DNA of 64,000 nucleotides. It comes from Tipula vernalis (Eukaryota > Arthropoda > Insecta > Diptera > Tipulidae). Positions 31,919 to 42,803 of this stretch are shown one piece after another. The position numbers were made by a program, and so were the translations under genes. Within the stretch, counting starts at the first letter, position 1. Each line of letters opens with the position of its first letter. Where the stretch lies: positions 97,379,930-97,443,929 of the forward strand of contig OY282560.1 of the NCBI GenBank assembly GCA_958295665.1, read 5' to 3'. Below the pieces are notes generated by a model. That model made no database searches, was not told the DNA's origin, and worked only from the letters and a program-made list of their open reading frames with translations.

Positions 31919-33412
31919 TAGAGTATCTGAGCATTATCTTGGACAGTAAGCTTAGTTGGAAGCCCAACATGTTGGAGAGAATAAACAAAGCTACTATTGC
32001 TTTGTACTCCTGTAGGAACGCCATTGGTCATAGATGGGGTCTGAAGCCGGAGCTGGTACACTGGCTCTACACCGCCATAGTGAGACCTGTACTCATGTAC
32101 GGGGTGGGTGTTTGGTGGCCAGCTCTGGACAAGATAACTTACAAAAGTAAGATTGAGAGAGTGCAAAGAACGGCCTGTATGCTTGTTAGCGGGGCATTGA
32201 GGTCGACACCGACAAGTGCCTTAGAGGTTATGTTGCACCTTCTTCCGGTCGACATTTTTGGCAAACAGATGGCGGCAAATACGGCTGTACGACTTGCAGC
32301 CGTCTCTCAGTGGAGGTGTCTTAGTATAGGACACTCTACTATTGTCAGATCGTTGAAGGATGAGCTGGCGAATATTGACTACATTAAACCTACTCTACGC
32401 TTCGAGAAGCGATTTCGGACCTCCTTCCCTTCAAGGGAATCCTGGAGGAATAGACCGTTATCGGAAACCGAAGCGTTGCAATTATTCACAGATGGCACCA
32501 AGCTAGACGGCAAAGTAGGAGCTGGAGTATTCTGTGACAAATTAAATGTAAATATTTCTATTCGTCTCCCTGATTACTGCAGCGTGTACCAAGCTGAAGT
32601 CGTAGCGATTGAGGAGGTCATGACGTGGTTGAAGCATCATGTGTTATCCTCAGACGATATCACAATCTATGTGGACAGTCAAGCGGCGGTCCGGTCGTTA
32701 GAATCGGTGTCTTTGGCGTCACGGGTGGCGTTGAGTTGTCACTCAGCTCTAAATGAGATGGGTGAGCATTTCAACATCCAGGTAGTCTGGGTCCCAGGTC
32801 ACTCGGGCGTCATGGGGAACTGCAGGGCAGATGAACTTGCTAGGCATGGTACGACTCTCCAGCTGCAACCGGAAAGGGCAAGTCTGGGGAGGCCTATCAC
32901 AGCGCTGAGACAAGCACTTGGGAAGCAGACGCTATCCTCAGCGGGGGAAAGGTGGTCTAACACCCTCACCTGTAGAGTTGCAAGACAAGTTTGGCCAAAG
33001 CTGGACTTGGGGCGCACTAGGGCATTAATATCCTTACGCAGACGTGAATTAAGAACGGTCGTAGGAGTTCTCACGGGACACTGCCTTTTTGGAGAACATG
33101 CAAGAAGGCTGGGTCTGGAGGCTAATGACTTTTGCAGAAGCTGCTTTGACGAAGAGGAGGAAGAGACGTTGGTCCACTTCCTTTGCTCGTGTCCAGCATT
33201 GGCTCTCAAAAGGCACAAACACTTAGGTAAGTTCAGGATGGACTGCCTCTCGGATCTCGAAAACATTAAAGTGCGGGACGTCTTACGCTACATAAGTAGC
33301 TCGAAATGGTTCCAATAGGGGTAAAAGGGGATACATCCTGTGGTATCACAATGGACCGTCAGGTCTAGGTGTGCGTAAGCAGCCACTCCAACCTAACCTA
33401 ACCTAGAGTATC
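31919..33412 (+). mobile_element. 5'-truncated RNase H-bearing LINE inserted in hAT
   Basis: TAGAGTATC at 31919-31927 and 33404-33412 is a 9-bp target duplication in the hAT left end. The insert (31928-33403) starts inside reverse transcriptase and ends with AACCTAACCTAACC, a (CCTAA)n tail in place of poly(A). The 3' UTR holds ATCACAATGGACCGTCAGGT, a box also seen in other LINEs of this window. Confidence 0.85.
31939..33318 (+). pseudogene. LINE RT thumb and RNase H (I/LOA/R1-like), open frame
   Basis: A 459-codon frame without stops. Residues 1-150 are the RT thumb/connection (LDSKLSWKPNMLERINKA, RPVLMYGVGVWWPAL). Residues about 185-305 are RNase H with all carboxylates: LFTDGTKLDGKVGAGVF, YQAEVVAIEEV, IYVDSQAAVRSL, and GNCRADELARHG after VVWVPGHSGV. 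The C-terminus has the CCHC-like RSCFDEEEEETLVHFLC and ends in YISSSKWFQ, as in RNase H-bearing LINEs. The start is an internal Met: the true ORF2 start, endonuclease and RT core are lost by 5' truncation. An intact frame in a dead copy implies a fairly recent insertion. Confidence 0.85.
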
Positions 33413-33659
33413 GATACTTTGGTTGCGATACCAAGTACTTTTGTACTCGATACTTTTCGAACTGGTATCGATACTTTTTGATAAAAAACATCGATACTTC
33501 TTGGTAAAGAGTCGTACATACTACTGCATATTTATGGGCTAAACGAATTAAAAAATGCTGAAATAAAACTGGTCATCAAGAAATGTTCATTAATGAAATA
33601 AAAAAGCGAAAATTATACGAAAAAGGAAGGCCTTTTGTATTTCAGAAAATTTCAATCCA

Positions 33660-34665
33660 TCTAAACATCTGGCTAGCTTTACTCATAAAATTAATTTGGT
33701 TGTTCAAAATACAACAAACCAAGATGATGTCAAAAATTTAATTCTAAATGTTCGAGATATTATACAATTTTTCAAGAACAGCGTAGTTCAAAGTGATTTA
33801 CTTAGAGCGAAGCAAGATTCGAACGGGTCATTGAAGTTAATATTGGACGTCGTAACTCGATGGAACTCCACTTATTATATGTTAGAGCACTATGTCAAGC
33901 TGTGCACTGTATGGTGAATGAGATCTTGCTAGAGAATACAAACGCACCGGGTATTTTAACAGCAGCCGAATTCATTCAAGTTCAAAGACTACTTTCAATT
34001 TTACATCCGTTCGAATACGTGACTAGAAATATATGCGGTGACGGCTACGTACCAACCAGCATAATCATTCCTACCATTAATTGTCTAAGGGAACAAATAA
34101 AATCAATAAAAGGAAATGACGACGAAAAACGATTCGTCGGAACCTTAAAACAATATGTTGTGCATGAGTTAAACCGCCGGTTTGGTGAAATCGAGAACAA
34201 CCACATTATGGCTGTTTGAACGATTCTTGATCCTCGCTTCAAAAATAATTATTTTAAAGATACCTTTGCTCGAGCCCTTACTATTTCATCTATCAGAAAA
34301 ATAATGGACGCCTCTGATATCACATCATCGTCATCTGAATCAAATGATGAAGGAGATCGGCCAGAAGAGCCCTCAACCTGATACGATTTTTGGAGCCATC
34401 ACGAAAAATTGGCTCACGGCCATCGTAAAAGGCATTCTGGCAAAGACGGAGATAAAGATGAGCTGAGTTTATATTTGGCGAATTCAGTTTGCCCCCTAAA
34501 ATCGGATCCTATGAAGAAATGAAAACCGTTTTCCCTCACTTGTACCGCCTTGCCAAGAAGTACTTGATAATACCCGGTATTTCCGTACTATCAGAAAGAT
34601 TGTTTTCTAAAGCTGGAGCAATTTTAACACAAACCCGAAATAGACTTATGGGTGACAGAAAATAA
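33660..34665 (+). pseudogene. hAT transposase relic
   Basis: Three frames cover the C-terminal two thirds of a hAT transposase: INLVVQNTTNQDD and VVTRWNSTYYMLEHY at about 33690-33890, FEYVTRNICGDGYVPTSIII at about 34010, and LDPRFKNNYF at about 34230. The dimerisation domain (ISVLSERLFSKAGAILTQ and TRNRLMGDRK) is at about 34580-34660. The BED zinc finger and first catalytic Asp region are missing. Stops lie at about 33915, 34217 and 34379, with a shift near 33890. It cannot be active, but another hAT copy could mobilise the element by its ends. Confidence 0.85.
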
Positions 34666-34999
34666 GTGGTTCGAAAATAAAATTACTAATTATTATTTGT
34701 TTTGTGTTTCTTTTGTAATAAATAAATATGAGCTATAAAAATATAAAATCCCTCCCTATTAAAAAACTTAAATTAGAAATCGGCTATGTAAACCGAAAGT
34801 GTTTTTAAATTATACTCGATACTTAAAAGTATCGATACTATTATTACGATACTAGTAATGAGTAAAATATCGATACTTTCGTTTCGATACCACATCCCTA
34901 ATTGTTGGTTATGTCGTAACGAAAGGAATTCGTGAGAATTCCGCTTTATCGCGACATGGTCATCAGAAGTGGTCCTTAAATTATAAATAAGCTCCTGTC

Positions 35000-35940
35000 T
35001 TGCATACCGTTGGATTCGTTATCATTTCTTTGCCGATTAAAAGAGATTCCTTGAAGTTTTCTGTAAATTTTATAAAATTTCCAAAAATGTTCATGGCGCT
35101 ATCTCGAGTTATGGTCTTTGGAAGTAATCTTTATGAGAGATTCGCGAGCACTTTCGAGAGTTTCGAGAGTTTTTCGTGACGCTATCTCGCAGATTCGCGA
35201 GCACTTATCGTGCGTTGGATTTTTTGAGGTTTTCTCGAAATTTTGTGAAAACTTTGATAAATTTTGTAAATTAACGCTATGCGATAAGTATTCACGAATC
35301 TCCCATAAAGGTTTCTTCTAAAGAGCTTAACTCGAGATAGCGTCATGGAATTTTTTTCGAAAATTTCATAAAATTTAGAGAAAATTTCAGCGAATCCTAA
35401 GCTGTGCGATAAGCGCTCCCGAATCTCCCATAAGAATTACTTCTAATGAACATAACTCGAGATAGTGTCATGGAAAATTTTCAAAAATTTCTTAAAATGT
35501 ACAGAAAACTTCAACGGATTCAACGCTATGGGATAAGTGATCGCGAATTTTCTATGATGATTACTTCTAAAGACCATAACCCGAGAGAGCGTCATTGAAA
35601 ATTTTCGAAAATTTCATAAAATTTATAGAAAACTTTAACGAATCCAACGCTTTGCGATAAGTTCTCGCGTATCTCTCATAAGGATTACTTCTAACGACCA
35701 TAACACGAGATACCGTTATGGAAAATTTTTGAAAATTTCATGAAATTTAACGGAACCAACGCTATGCAATAGTTCATAACTGAAGACCATAACTCGAGAT
35801 AGCATCATGGAAAATTTTCGAAAATTTCAACGAATCCAACTTTATGCGACAAGTGCTCGCGAATCGGCGAATCTCCAATAAGGTTTTTTCTAAAGACCAA
35901 AACTCGAGATATCGTCATGGAATTTTTGGAGAATGTGGTG
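35000..35940. repeat. Decayed satellite, about 126-bp unit, with an inverted start
   Basis: AACTCGAGATAG (or variant) recurs at about 35328, 35454, 35580, 35702, 35791 and 35897, each followed by CGTCATGGAA and a run of TTTTCGAAAATTTCATAAAA type. The first units, 35090-35200, are reverse complement (GCTATCTCGAGTTATGG), so the array contains a flip near 35200. Units are strongly diverged and two are shortened. Confidence 0.75.
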
Positions 35941-35959
35941 TTCATGGAGAATCAAAACC

Positions 35960-35986
35960 TGCACAGTAAATTTAAAATACTTGCAT
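35960..35986 (+). repeat. 27-bp direct repeat, left copy
   Basis: TGCACAGTAAATTTAAAATA followed by CTTGCAT; 26 of 27 bases match 38626-38652, on either side of the decayed LINE. Confidence 0.8.
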
Positions 35987-35999
35987 GTAATTTGAATTT

Positions 36000-38530
36000 T
36001 TTTAACAGATGATAAGATAGCTCAAAAGCTGGTATCTTAAGGGAACAAGACCTGTTAGGAAATCATTTAGGAGCTCCTTGACTCTAGTTGACGAAGGTGA
36101 TATAAATCTCTTCGCCTGTGGCAGACCTGGTGTTCTGTGCCAGTAGGGGGCTTTGCCTATCCTCCCAGCGCCCTATCACTATCCTGAGGTGACCCTTAGT
36201 GATCACGCAGAAGGGCTTTGCCACATTCGTCCATAGAGTCTCTGACATTTCTAGAAGGCTGCATTGGAGTTCTGAACCGCGGTACCATTTAACGAGGAGG
36301 CTCTAAGCGTAAGCTTTGTCCTCTTTGTAAAAGTACAATAATCGTTTTGTTTAGTTTGATACTAAGTCCTTCCTAGACACACCAATTCCGTACTATATTG
36401 AGTGAATCCTGCATGAGGTCGGAGATGATGTAAAGAGCCGTCACTGTGTACTTACCAGATTGGTATGTAAATTGGTTCCGATGAAGCGGATTTCCTATAA
36501 GGTTCACACTTCTGATTTGGTGATCCAAAAATTGGGGAGGTTAATTGGACACTATGCCTTGGGCTGGGTGCCGAAGCGAATCCCATCCTTTGGTATAAAG
36601 ACCACATTTACTTTCCTCCAAAGTTTTGGGATCTAGTCAAAGGCATAGCTTGCGCGAAAAATCCGAACCAGGCTGAGGAGAATTTCCTCAATACCTTTCT
36701 GCAGTAGTACTGGGAAAATTCATCCACAGACTTGAACGGTTTAAAAAACCAATGACTCATCTCTCTTTACTGGAAGTAAAATCCTGTCAGAAAGACACCA
36801 GACTCTGTTGTGTAGCGCATAAACTATACTTCACTTTCAAAATCGGAGGAGCCTTCCTGAGATTCCGTCACTGTAGTGTGCGGAAAATGGGTCTCTAAAA
36901 GTACCCCGATGGTTTCTTTCCGGTTCTCTGTGAAACCCCGTCTGCCCTCTACAACCGCCTTATACCATTGGAATGATCTCAAGACAGGACATTTTGGAGC
37001 CGCGCTGCAGAAGGAATGCATTGATTCCTTCACAGAAACTTTTCCAAGTTGCCAATTTTTGATCTCCTTAGTTCGAGATTATAGACTGAAGTCTTGTTAA
37101 ATAACTTCCTCGTTCCCCAAAGGAACGATTTGAGCTATACTCCAACGCCTCTGGGGACTCTATGTTCCCCATAATTGAGGGCAATTATGATCTGAGGAGT
37201 TCCTTACTTATATAAGCCCCAGTTGGTTAGGTTCGGAGTTTTTATTTCCTGCCTCTGCATGGTACCGCCAACTATATCGAATCTCACGTCCATGTGATTG
37301 GATAAAAGGGCCTAAATAAAGAACTCTAATGCCAGTTGGCAAGCGTCAAATCTAGGACCACCTGCCTCATCGCATTTCTGAAAGTAGGTTTTCCCCCCTA
37401 TTTATAGTGTAAACATTATTAGCCATCCCAAAATCAGAAAGTATCTCACCTCTATTGTTGGTGTCAGTGCTACGCCACACCGTTTGGTGCGAATTCGCAA
37501 ATATCCTAACAGGTAGTCCAATCGCTCTGCTTCCAGTGAGGTATGAGCCGCCTAACCTCATCCGGAGGAGGTTCTTTTTATCACAAGGAAAGTAGGTGGA
37601 GGCGATTATAGCGTCCTATTTGCCCCCCCCCCCACTACCATTACCGCCACCAGGTTATCAAAATCAACTTACATACTTATTTAGGTGGTCCCTTAACTTT
37701 ACTGACTTTTTTCTTAGCGCGGCAGTATAGTTCGCGGCTCCTTAATCAGGCCCATTCACCGCCTCTTCCCCCGTCTTGACTGGTAGATGTTTAATATTTC
37801 CAGTTCATTTTATCGCTCTTCTCCATCGGAGTCTGGTTATTATTAGGCTTCTTTGATACTTCTTCCGGGAGGAATTTGCCTCTAGCAGTCTTAACCACTG
37901 GGGTCCTATCTTTCGTAATCGGGTTGACATTTTTTGGGCTACCCTTCGGTTGAAGCTGAACCAGACCAAACATTTAGTACACCCCGTATCCAGATTGCTT
38001 TTAACTTTCTTCCTCCCTCCGGATAACTTTCCAATTGTCAGTAATGATACTCTCATTCTGGCTCTTAAAAAAGCCGGTAACACTGCGCTATTCAGGAAAG
38101 TCGCAAAAATATCTTACCCTTAAGGAGGTTGTTCGCCTCGACAGTCTCAAACTCAATGAGCGTGTCATAGCGACAATATCCTTACCCCTGGTTTTCTTAT
38201 CTGCCAGTCGCGTGTGATCCTCGGACCATTTTCTTTTAGCCGCAGAGACCTCTGAAGGAGCGCTAGTCTCCTTCAGTAGCCGTATGAGGATCCTTTGAAG
38301 TTTGGCTAGCTTCCTTCTTCACTATTTTTCCCTCACTTACAAGGGTTGTTGCATCATCTAATGAGATCCCCATTCTGGAGAGAAGAGGATTTAATTCCTC
38401 GTACAAAATACCGAGCCCCTGATCCAACGATTTCCCAGTTGAAACGTCCATACTAGACGATACTAAGAGGTAGTCACTACACAACTTTATTCCCTCCCTC
38501 CTAATAAATGCCATGACTACAGTATGTATA
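36000..38530 (-). pseudogene. Decayed LINE (ORF1, endonuclease and RT scraps)
   Basis: Read on the minus strand from 38514: an ORF1-like leader (MAFIRREGIKLCSDYLLVSS), then a lysine/proline-rich part near 37973-37791. The endonuclease C-terminal half is at 37561-37367 (SHQTVWRSTDTNNRGEIL, INRGENLLS). A linker is at 37033-36824, and poorly preserved RT extends to about 36040. Every frame is broken and segments are missing. The order and endonuclease motif (WxSxDTNxRGE...NRG) identify a LINE of the I/R1/LOA group, related to the one at 46-51 kb. 27-bp direct repeats flank the region. Confidence 0.65.
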
Positions 38531-38625
38531 AAAAATAAATAAAACGAAAATTGAGAAATCGAGGGATTTGTTGGTCACATTTTTGAGACCGGGATCCCGG
38601 AATTCCGTTTGAGGAACACATTTAC

Positions 38626-38652
38626 TGCACAGTAAATTTAAAAAACTTGCAT
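38626..38652 (+). repeat. 27-bp direct repeat, right copy
   Basis: Partner of 35960-35986 with one difference (T to A). It could be a long target-site duplication or two parts of an older repeat. Confidence 0.8.
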
Positions 38653-38769
38653 AACTTGTATTTAGAAAATTTTAATCTATAGTAAAGGTACCCAATAAAT
38701 TGAATGGTGGTTCCCTAATTTAATTTTTATTTTTTGTGTTTTGGGATCATTTTTGCTCTTAGGCGCATA

Positions 38770-39890
38770 TATAACAGTGAGCAATCATATACTTCAAGAA
38801 TTGATGATATGTTGAAATGTATGCCAAAATCGAGGCAGAATGAATGGTTGCAGTTTATTCGCAGTAATTAACGAAAAAAGAGTTCAGTGAATATATCGAT
38901 TTAAGAGACTCAATAATGACTGATGGTAACGCCGACGACATGGGAAAACTGGCCATCTTGCTATCAGTGTTCACCAGAACCCCACGTCATATATGCATGA
39001 ATATGATTCACCCGATTCCTTCATAACCTTTACAAGCAATCCTTCTTGGCCGGAAATCAAAGAAACACTACAATACGAACGTGCAACCATTAACCGACAT
39101 GTTATAATTACCCGAATCTTTCAAGAAAAACAAATTAAATTTATCGAAGCCATCATGAAAAATCGAATATTCGGTGCTGTTATCTGCTGGATATATTCAA
39201 CTGAGTGGCACAAGCGAGGACTGCCACACTCGAACAACTTAATTTGTCTTAAAGAAAAAATTCCACCGAATAAATTAGACAACGTCTTCAAGTCTGAATT
39301 TCCAAATATGGAAGAGGATCCCGAACTCTCCAAGAAGGACAACAAATGCATGAAACGTTATCCGAAATCATTTTTAAACGAACGAGACTCAAATTGGCGG
39401 AAAATGCGGGAACTTTTTGTGATTACATTAACAACATGTAATCCATAAAATCCTAACCATCTACGGCAGAAATATCGGGCAAGTATGAGCGACGATTTCT
39501 TAGCTGCGAACTACGACGATAAAATCCGAATTTGGAAATCAATTTCGACAACGAATGTTGACGAGTCGCAAATGCTACATCGAATGTAATAAACGCTTAT
39601 AAACACTAATAACATGGCGAACGAACAGCACACCCTAGACTAAAATTACCATTAAATGTCGCTGAACGTGAATTCCCGGTATGGCACGTGGACAAATAGT
39701 AAAACAGTGCGGGGCCATCATATGGGGTGAATGCGCAATGGCCCACAGAAAGTCTTTCGAAGCACGGAATATAATGCTCCAAGATTTAAGAGAAAACACG
39801 GGTCTAATGGGAGGTACCCTGTTAATATTACCGGGCGATTTTTGTCCAACGCTACCTGTCATTCCTAGATCGACGGAAAAAACTCTGTGA
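38770..39890 (+). pseudogene. Helitron Rep/helicase relic
   Basis: The first part resembles the region before Rep (SEYIDLRDSIMTDGNADDMG, then AILLSVFTRTPRH). The frame 38993-39448 is the Rep region: FITFTSNPSWPEI, then YSTEWHKRGLPHSNNLI, the HUH-type neighbourhood in which a family His has become Asn (RGLPHxH to RGLPHSN). A gap follows, and at 39681-39890 the Pif1-like helicase: AIIWGECAMAHRKSFEA is motif II with Asp changed to Gly, and LILPGDFCPTLPVIPRST is motif III. Rolling-circle Helitrons encode both on one protein. This copy is truncated and has several stops. Confidence 0.85.
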
Positions 39891-41700
39891 CAACATATAA
39901 CCGAGCGTGTAGTGGCATGGTTTAATTTGCATTTTTATTTGCTTGTGGTTGATTGATAGATTGACTGGGTGGACAACTAATAAAGTACGCGAAAATAAAA
40001 TCGGTGTTAATAATTAGTAATTGCGAAAATAAGAATGGTGGGGGGGGGCGGGTGACTTTCATATGGTAGAGTTGGGGGTTGAGTTGGAAGTTAGGTTGAA
40101 TTGTTTTGTGGTTTTTCGGACCATGTTTATTTGAGGATTTAACTGGACATCGAGTTTGGGGTTCAACTGAACCCAAGAGTTGAGACGGGGGTCTAGCAGG
40201 TTGAGCTAAAATTGAATTGAGTTCAAATACGTATACAGTTTTCGGACCGTGTTGATTTAGGGATTGAGTTGAGTATTGAGTTAACTTCGGTCCTCAAGAA
40301 CCGAAGTTATTATATAATTCTAATGATCATAGTGTTGTTTACCGAAAACCACTTTCTCGATGTTTTGAAGGCCTTTAAGTCTGAAAAAGCAACAAAAAAT
40401 TCGTTTGTCTGAGAACGGTTGATCCCCGTCTTTTAAGAAGTTTGTGAAATTTTGGAAAGATTTGCGACCATATTTCTAAATGGATATTCTTGAGTTGAAA
40501 GAATATACTTTAGCCACTGTGAGATCGTGAGCAATCGCAAAGTACATCATTCTGGAGCGTTTGGAGGGTAGGAATGTGAGTGTCCACAAATTAATGAATT
40601 CAATTTGATAATTTTGCCAGCTCTTGGACGTCTGGCGCATCCTTTAATTCTTAACTTTTGGAAAATTTGTGTTATTTTTGAACGCCAGAAAATAGATTAG
40701 AGCGAATTTTTGATTATCTTTCTTATTTTAGAAATTTGACTAAAATCCATTTTTATGTTTTATTTTATGGGTCAATGGAGATCCCAGTCCCAATAATCCT
40801 TGCAAAAGATTTCATTGAAATAAGCGAAACAAAACAAAAATCAAATTATAGTGGGAAAACATATCTATAGACGTGTCGGGCCGCTTCAAGGAATCCACAT
40901 TCAAAAATGGATCGTGCTCCTTCGGAATTCAAATACTAAAACTTGAGTCGTCATACACACCAGATTTTAAAAATTAAAAGCATCCACCAAAAAGGAGCAT
41001 TCAAAGTTGGGAGTTATAAATTGGTTGATGAAAAAAAAGGGCCCAATGGCAATGACTAAGAAGTAACATAAGCACAAACGAAACTTTATTAAACTATTTA
41101 TTTGAAATTAATCTGTTTCCTCAGCTCAGGCGTCAGAATAAGTACTAAGTACTACTGTCAGAGCAGCTGAAATTTTACCCCTTAGCATTACCTTTAATTT
41201 AAATATATGATTGCTCAGGTTGGTCCTTGGGCTTCAAGCCTCACGCATAATATAATCAAATTGACGTCATCAGGTGGCGAGGAAAGCGGCGCCGCGAATC
41301 TCTAATTTCGAGCAATTTAAATGACTCATAAGACCGGAGCAATTCTGGTGTCCATTTTTGCGTAAAGAAATACTGATGGTTAATTTATGTTAAATTTAAA
41401 TAATTAACCTCCGTATAAATTTTAATTAAAATTACAAAATACAAAATAGCGATTTACAATTATTGAGATCACTGTAGCGAGAGAATAATTCTGATATCAA
41501 TTTGTGCGTGGGTATTGGGCGCGTCTCAATAGAGTAGGGGTTGACCGTCTATAGCCATGTATATCGTGGTCTATATTCCAACGCTGCAACTATGTAGAAA
41601 CACCAAATGTGTCTAGTATACCTCCACGTAATAACACCTGGGCAAACATGTGAAGCATCGGCGAAATACTAGAGGCGAGTGCAGTACACTATAAATGAGC
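39891..41700. other. Non-coding stretch with G-rich simple sequence
   Basis: A G tract at about 40041-40049 and degenerate GAGTTGGGGTTGAGTTGGA-like words at 40070-40290. 40330-40470 contains generic insect repeat phrases (CCGAAAACCACTTTCTCGAT) without a clear boundary. No gene. Confidence 0.5.
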
Positions 41701-41714
41701 AATGAGCAGAACAC

Positions 41715-42140
41715 GGTGATCGAAGATATCGAAAAAATTTATCAAATTAAGTACATCTTGGGGCGCAAAGTGGTTATTCAGCTTCTAAGAAGATTTAAGC
41801 TTATACCACATTGTAAACAATGTTAAGCCTATGGACATACACAAAAATATTGCAACAGAGACCCAGGTGTGTCAAATGTTTAGGTAAACATCATACCAAA
41901 GATTGTGTAAAAGCCCAAAATACTCAACCTAAATGCGTTCACTGTGGAGAAAACCATCCAGCTAACTACAGAGGATGTAGCGTTGCTATTGAACTGCAAA
42001 ACATCAAAAATAAGAATGTGATTGCTAAAAATCCAAGTATAATCAGGAAGCAAGCGGTTAAGATGAACCGACCCGAAGTAAATCGTAGAGTGTCGGGAAC
42101 TACTCAAGGACAATTTGGTAAAATGACTTATAGTATATAA
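41715..42140 (+). pseudogene. Jockey-type LINE ORF1 (Gag-like) fragment with zinc knuckles
   Basis: The relic preserves three CCHC knuckles: HCKQC, then an in-frame TAA at 41823-41825 and AYGHTQKYC; CVKCLGKHHTKDC; and CVHCGENHPANYRGC. PANYRGC is characteristic of the nucleic-acid-binding Gag-like protein of Jockey/TART-type LINEs, which packages element RNA. The upstream segment (LGRKVVIQLLRRFK) fits the end of the preceding domain. The stop and one frameshift near 41870 break it. ORF2 is not found next to it. Confidence 0.8.
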
Positions 42141-42359
42141 GATAATCGACGTCAAAACAATCAATATTGAAGAAACCGTAATCTTTGAAATTAAAATTCC
42201 ACTGGTATAGAGATCACGATATGCATTATACCATTTTATACCAGTTCCCACGATCCACCAGCAAGAATATGTCTAAATCATGCCATCTTCTAACTATTTG
42301 ATGGTTGGATTACAACAAAACCAATACATGGCCCTATATACAATGCATGGATATTTGCA

Positions 42360-42803
42360 ATGAAATCAAAAACCCTCGATAACTTAATATGCGAAGATAA
42401 CAGCAATGGAGTTATCGAAACCACCACTGAATTCATTGAAGGAGAAGGGATTTTAGAACTTGATCCAAACTGTGTTTTAAACGGAGATGCGTATACAGTG
42501 GCAGGATATAGGACATTTAGCAGTAGATTTGTTCTTTCCTTTATGCCGCAATTTAATTTAAGTGATATAGTACATAGACACTACCCGATATTGGTAAAAA
42601 CAAGCTCAACAGGCACCTTGTCGGAGATCAATGCCATTGAAGCTTCCCTCCAAGACCATAAGAAACATTTAGAGTCAGCAACAATCGATTTAAGCATACA
42701 CGATTATCACCACTACCTGGCAATCTATTTACTCATTCCAGCAGTTTTGGTGTTACAGTTACGTGGTGCATGTGCAGAAAGATCAAACAACGTACAGCTG
42801 TAG
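42360..42803 (+). pseudogene. LTR-retroelement env-like fragment
   Basis: A 147-codon frame resembles the C-terminal part of the envelope-like protein of insect Gypsy/errantivirus-type elements: an acidic N-terminal stretch, a Gly-rich beta block at about residues 30-55, a region of alternating Leu and polar residues, and one probable membrane anchor (residues about 120-135, YLAIYLLIPAVLVLQL). No furin-like site or fusion peptide can be seen, since the N-terminal two thirds are absent. It is a relic and cannot act alone. Confidence 0.4.

Larger units (their letters stand above)
31883..34908 (+). mobile_element. hAT transposon with 8-bp target duplication, split by a LINE
   Basis: ATTGTTGG at 31883-31890 is repeated at 34901-34908, an 8-bp duplication as expected of hAT. 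The element between begins TAGGGATCCG and ends CACATCCCTA, so the termini are inverted (TAGGGAT). Both subterminal regions are packed with AGTATCGATACTTT-type words. A LINE copy (31928-33403) sits in the left subterminal region; without it the element is about 1.5 kb, so the internal part is already deleted. The transposase is a relic. Confidence 0.88.

Noticed and set aside
32799..33266. 155-codon minus-strand frame
   Set aside because: Antisense of the LINE RNase H frame, which has clear family motifs on the + strand.
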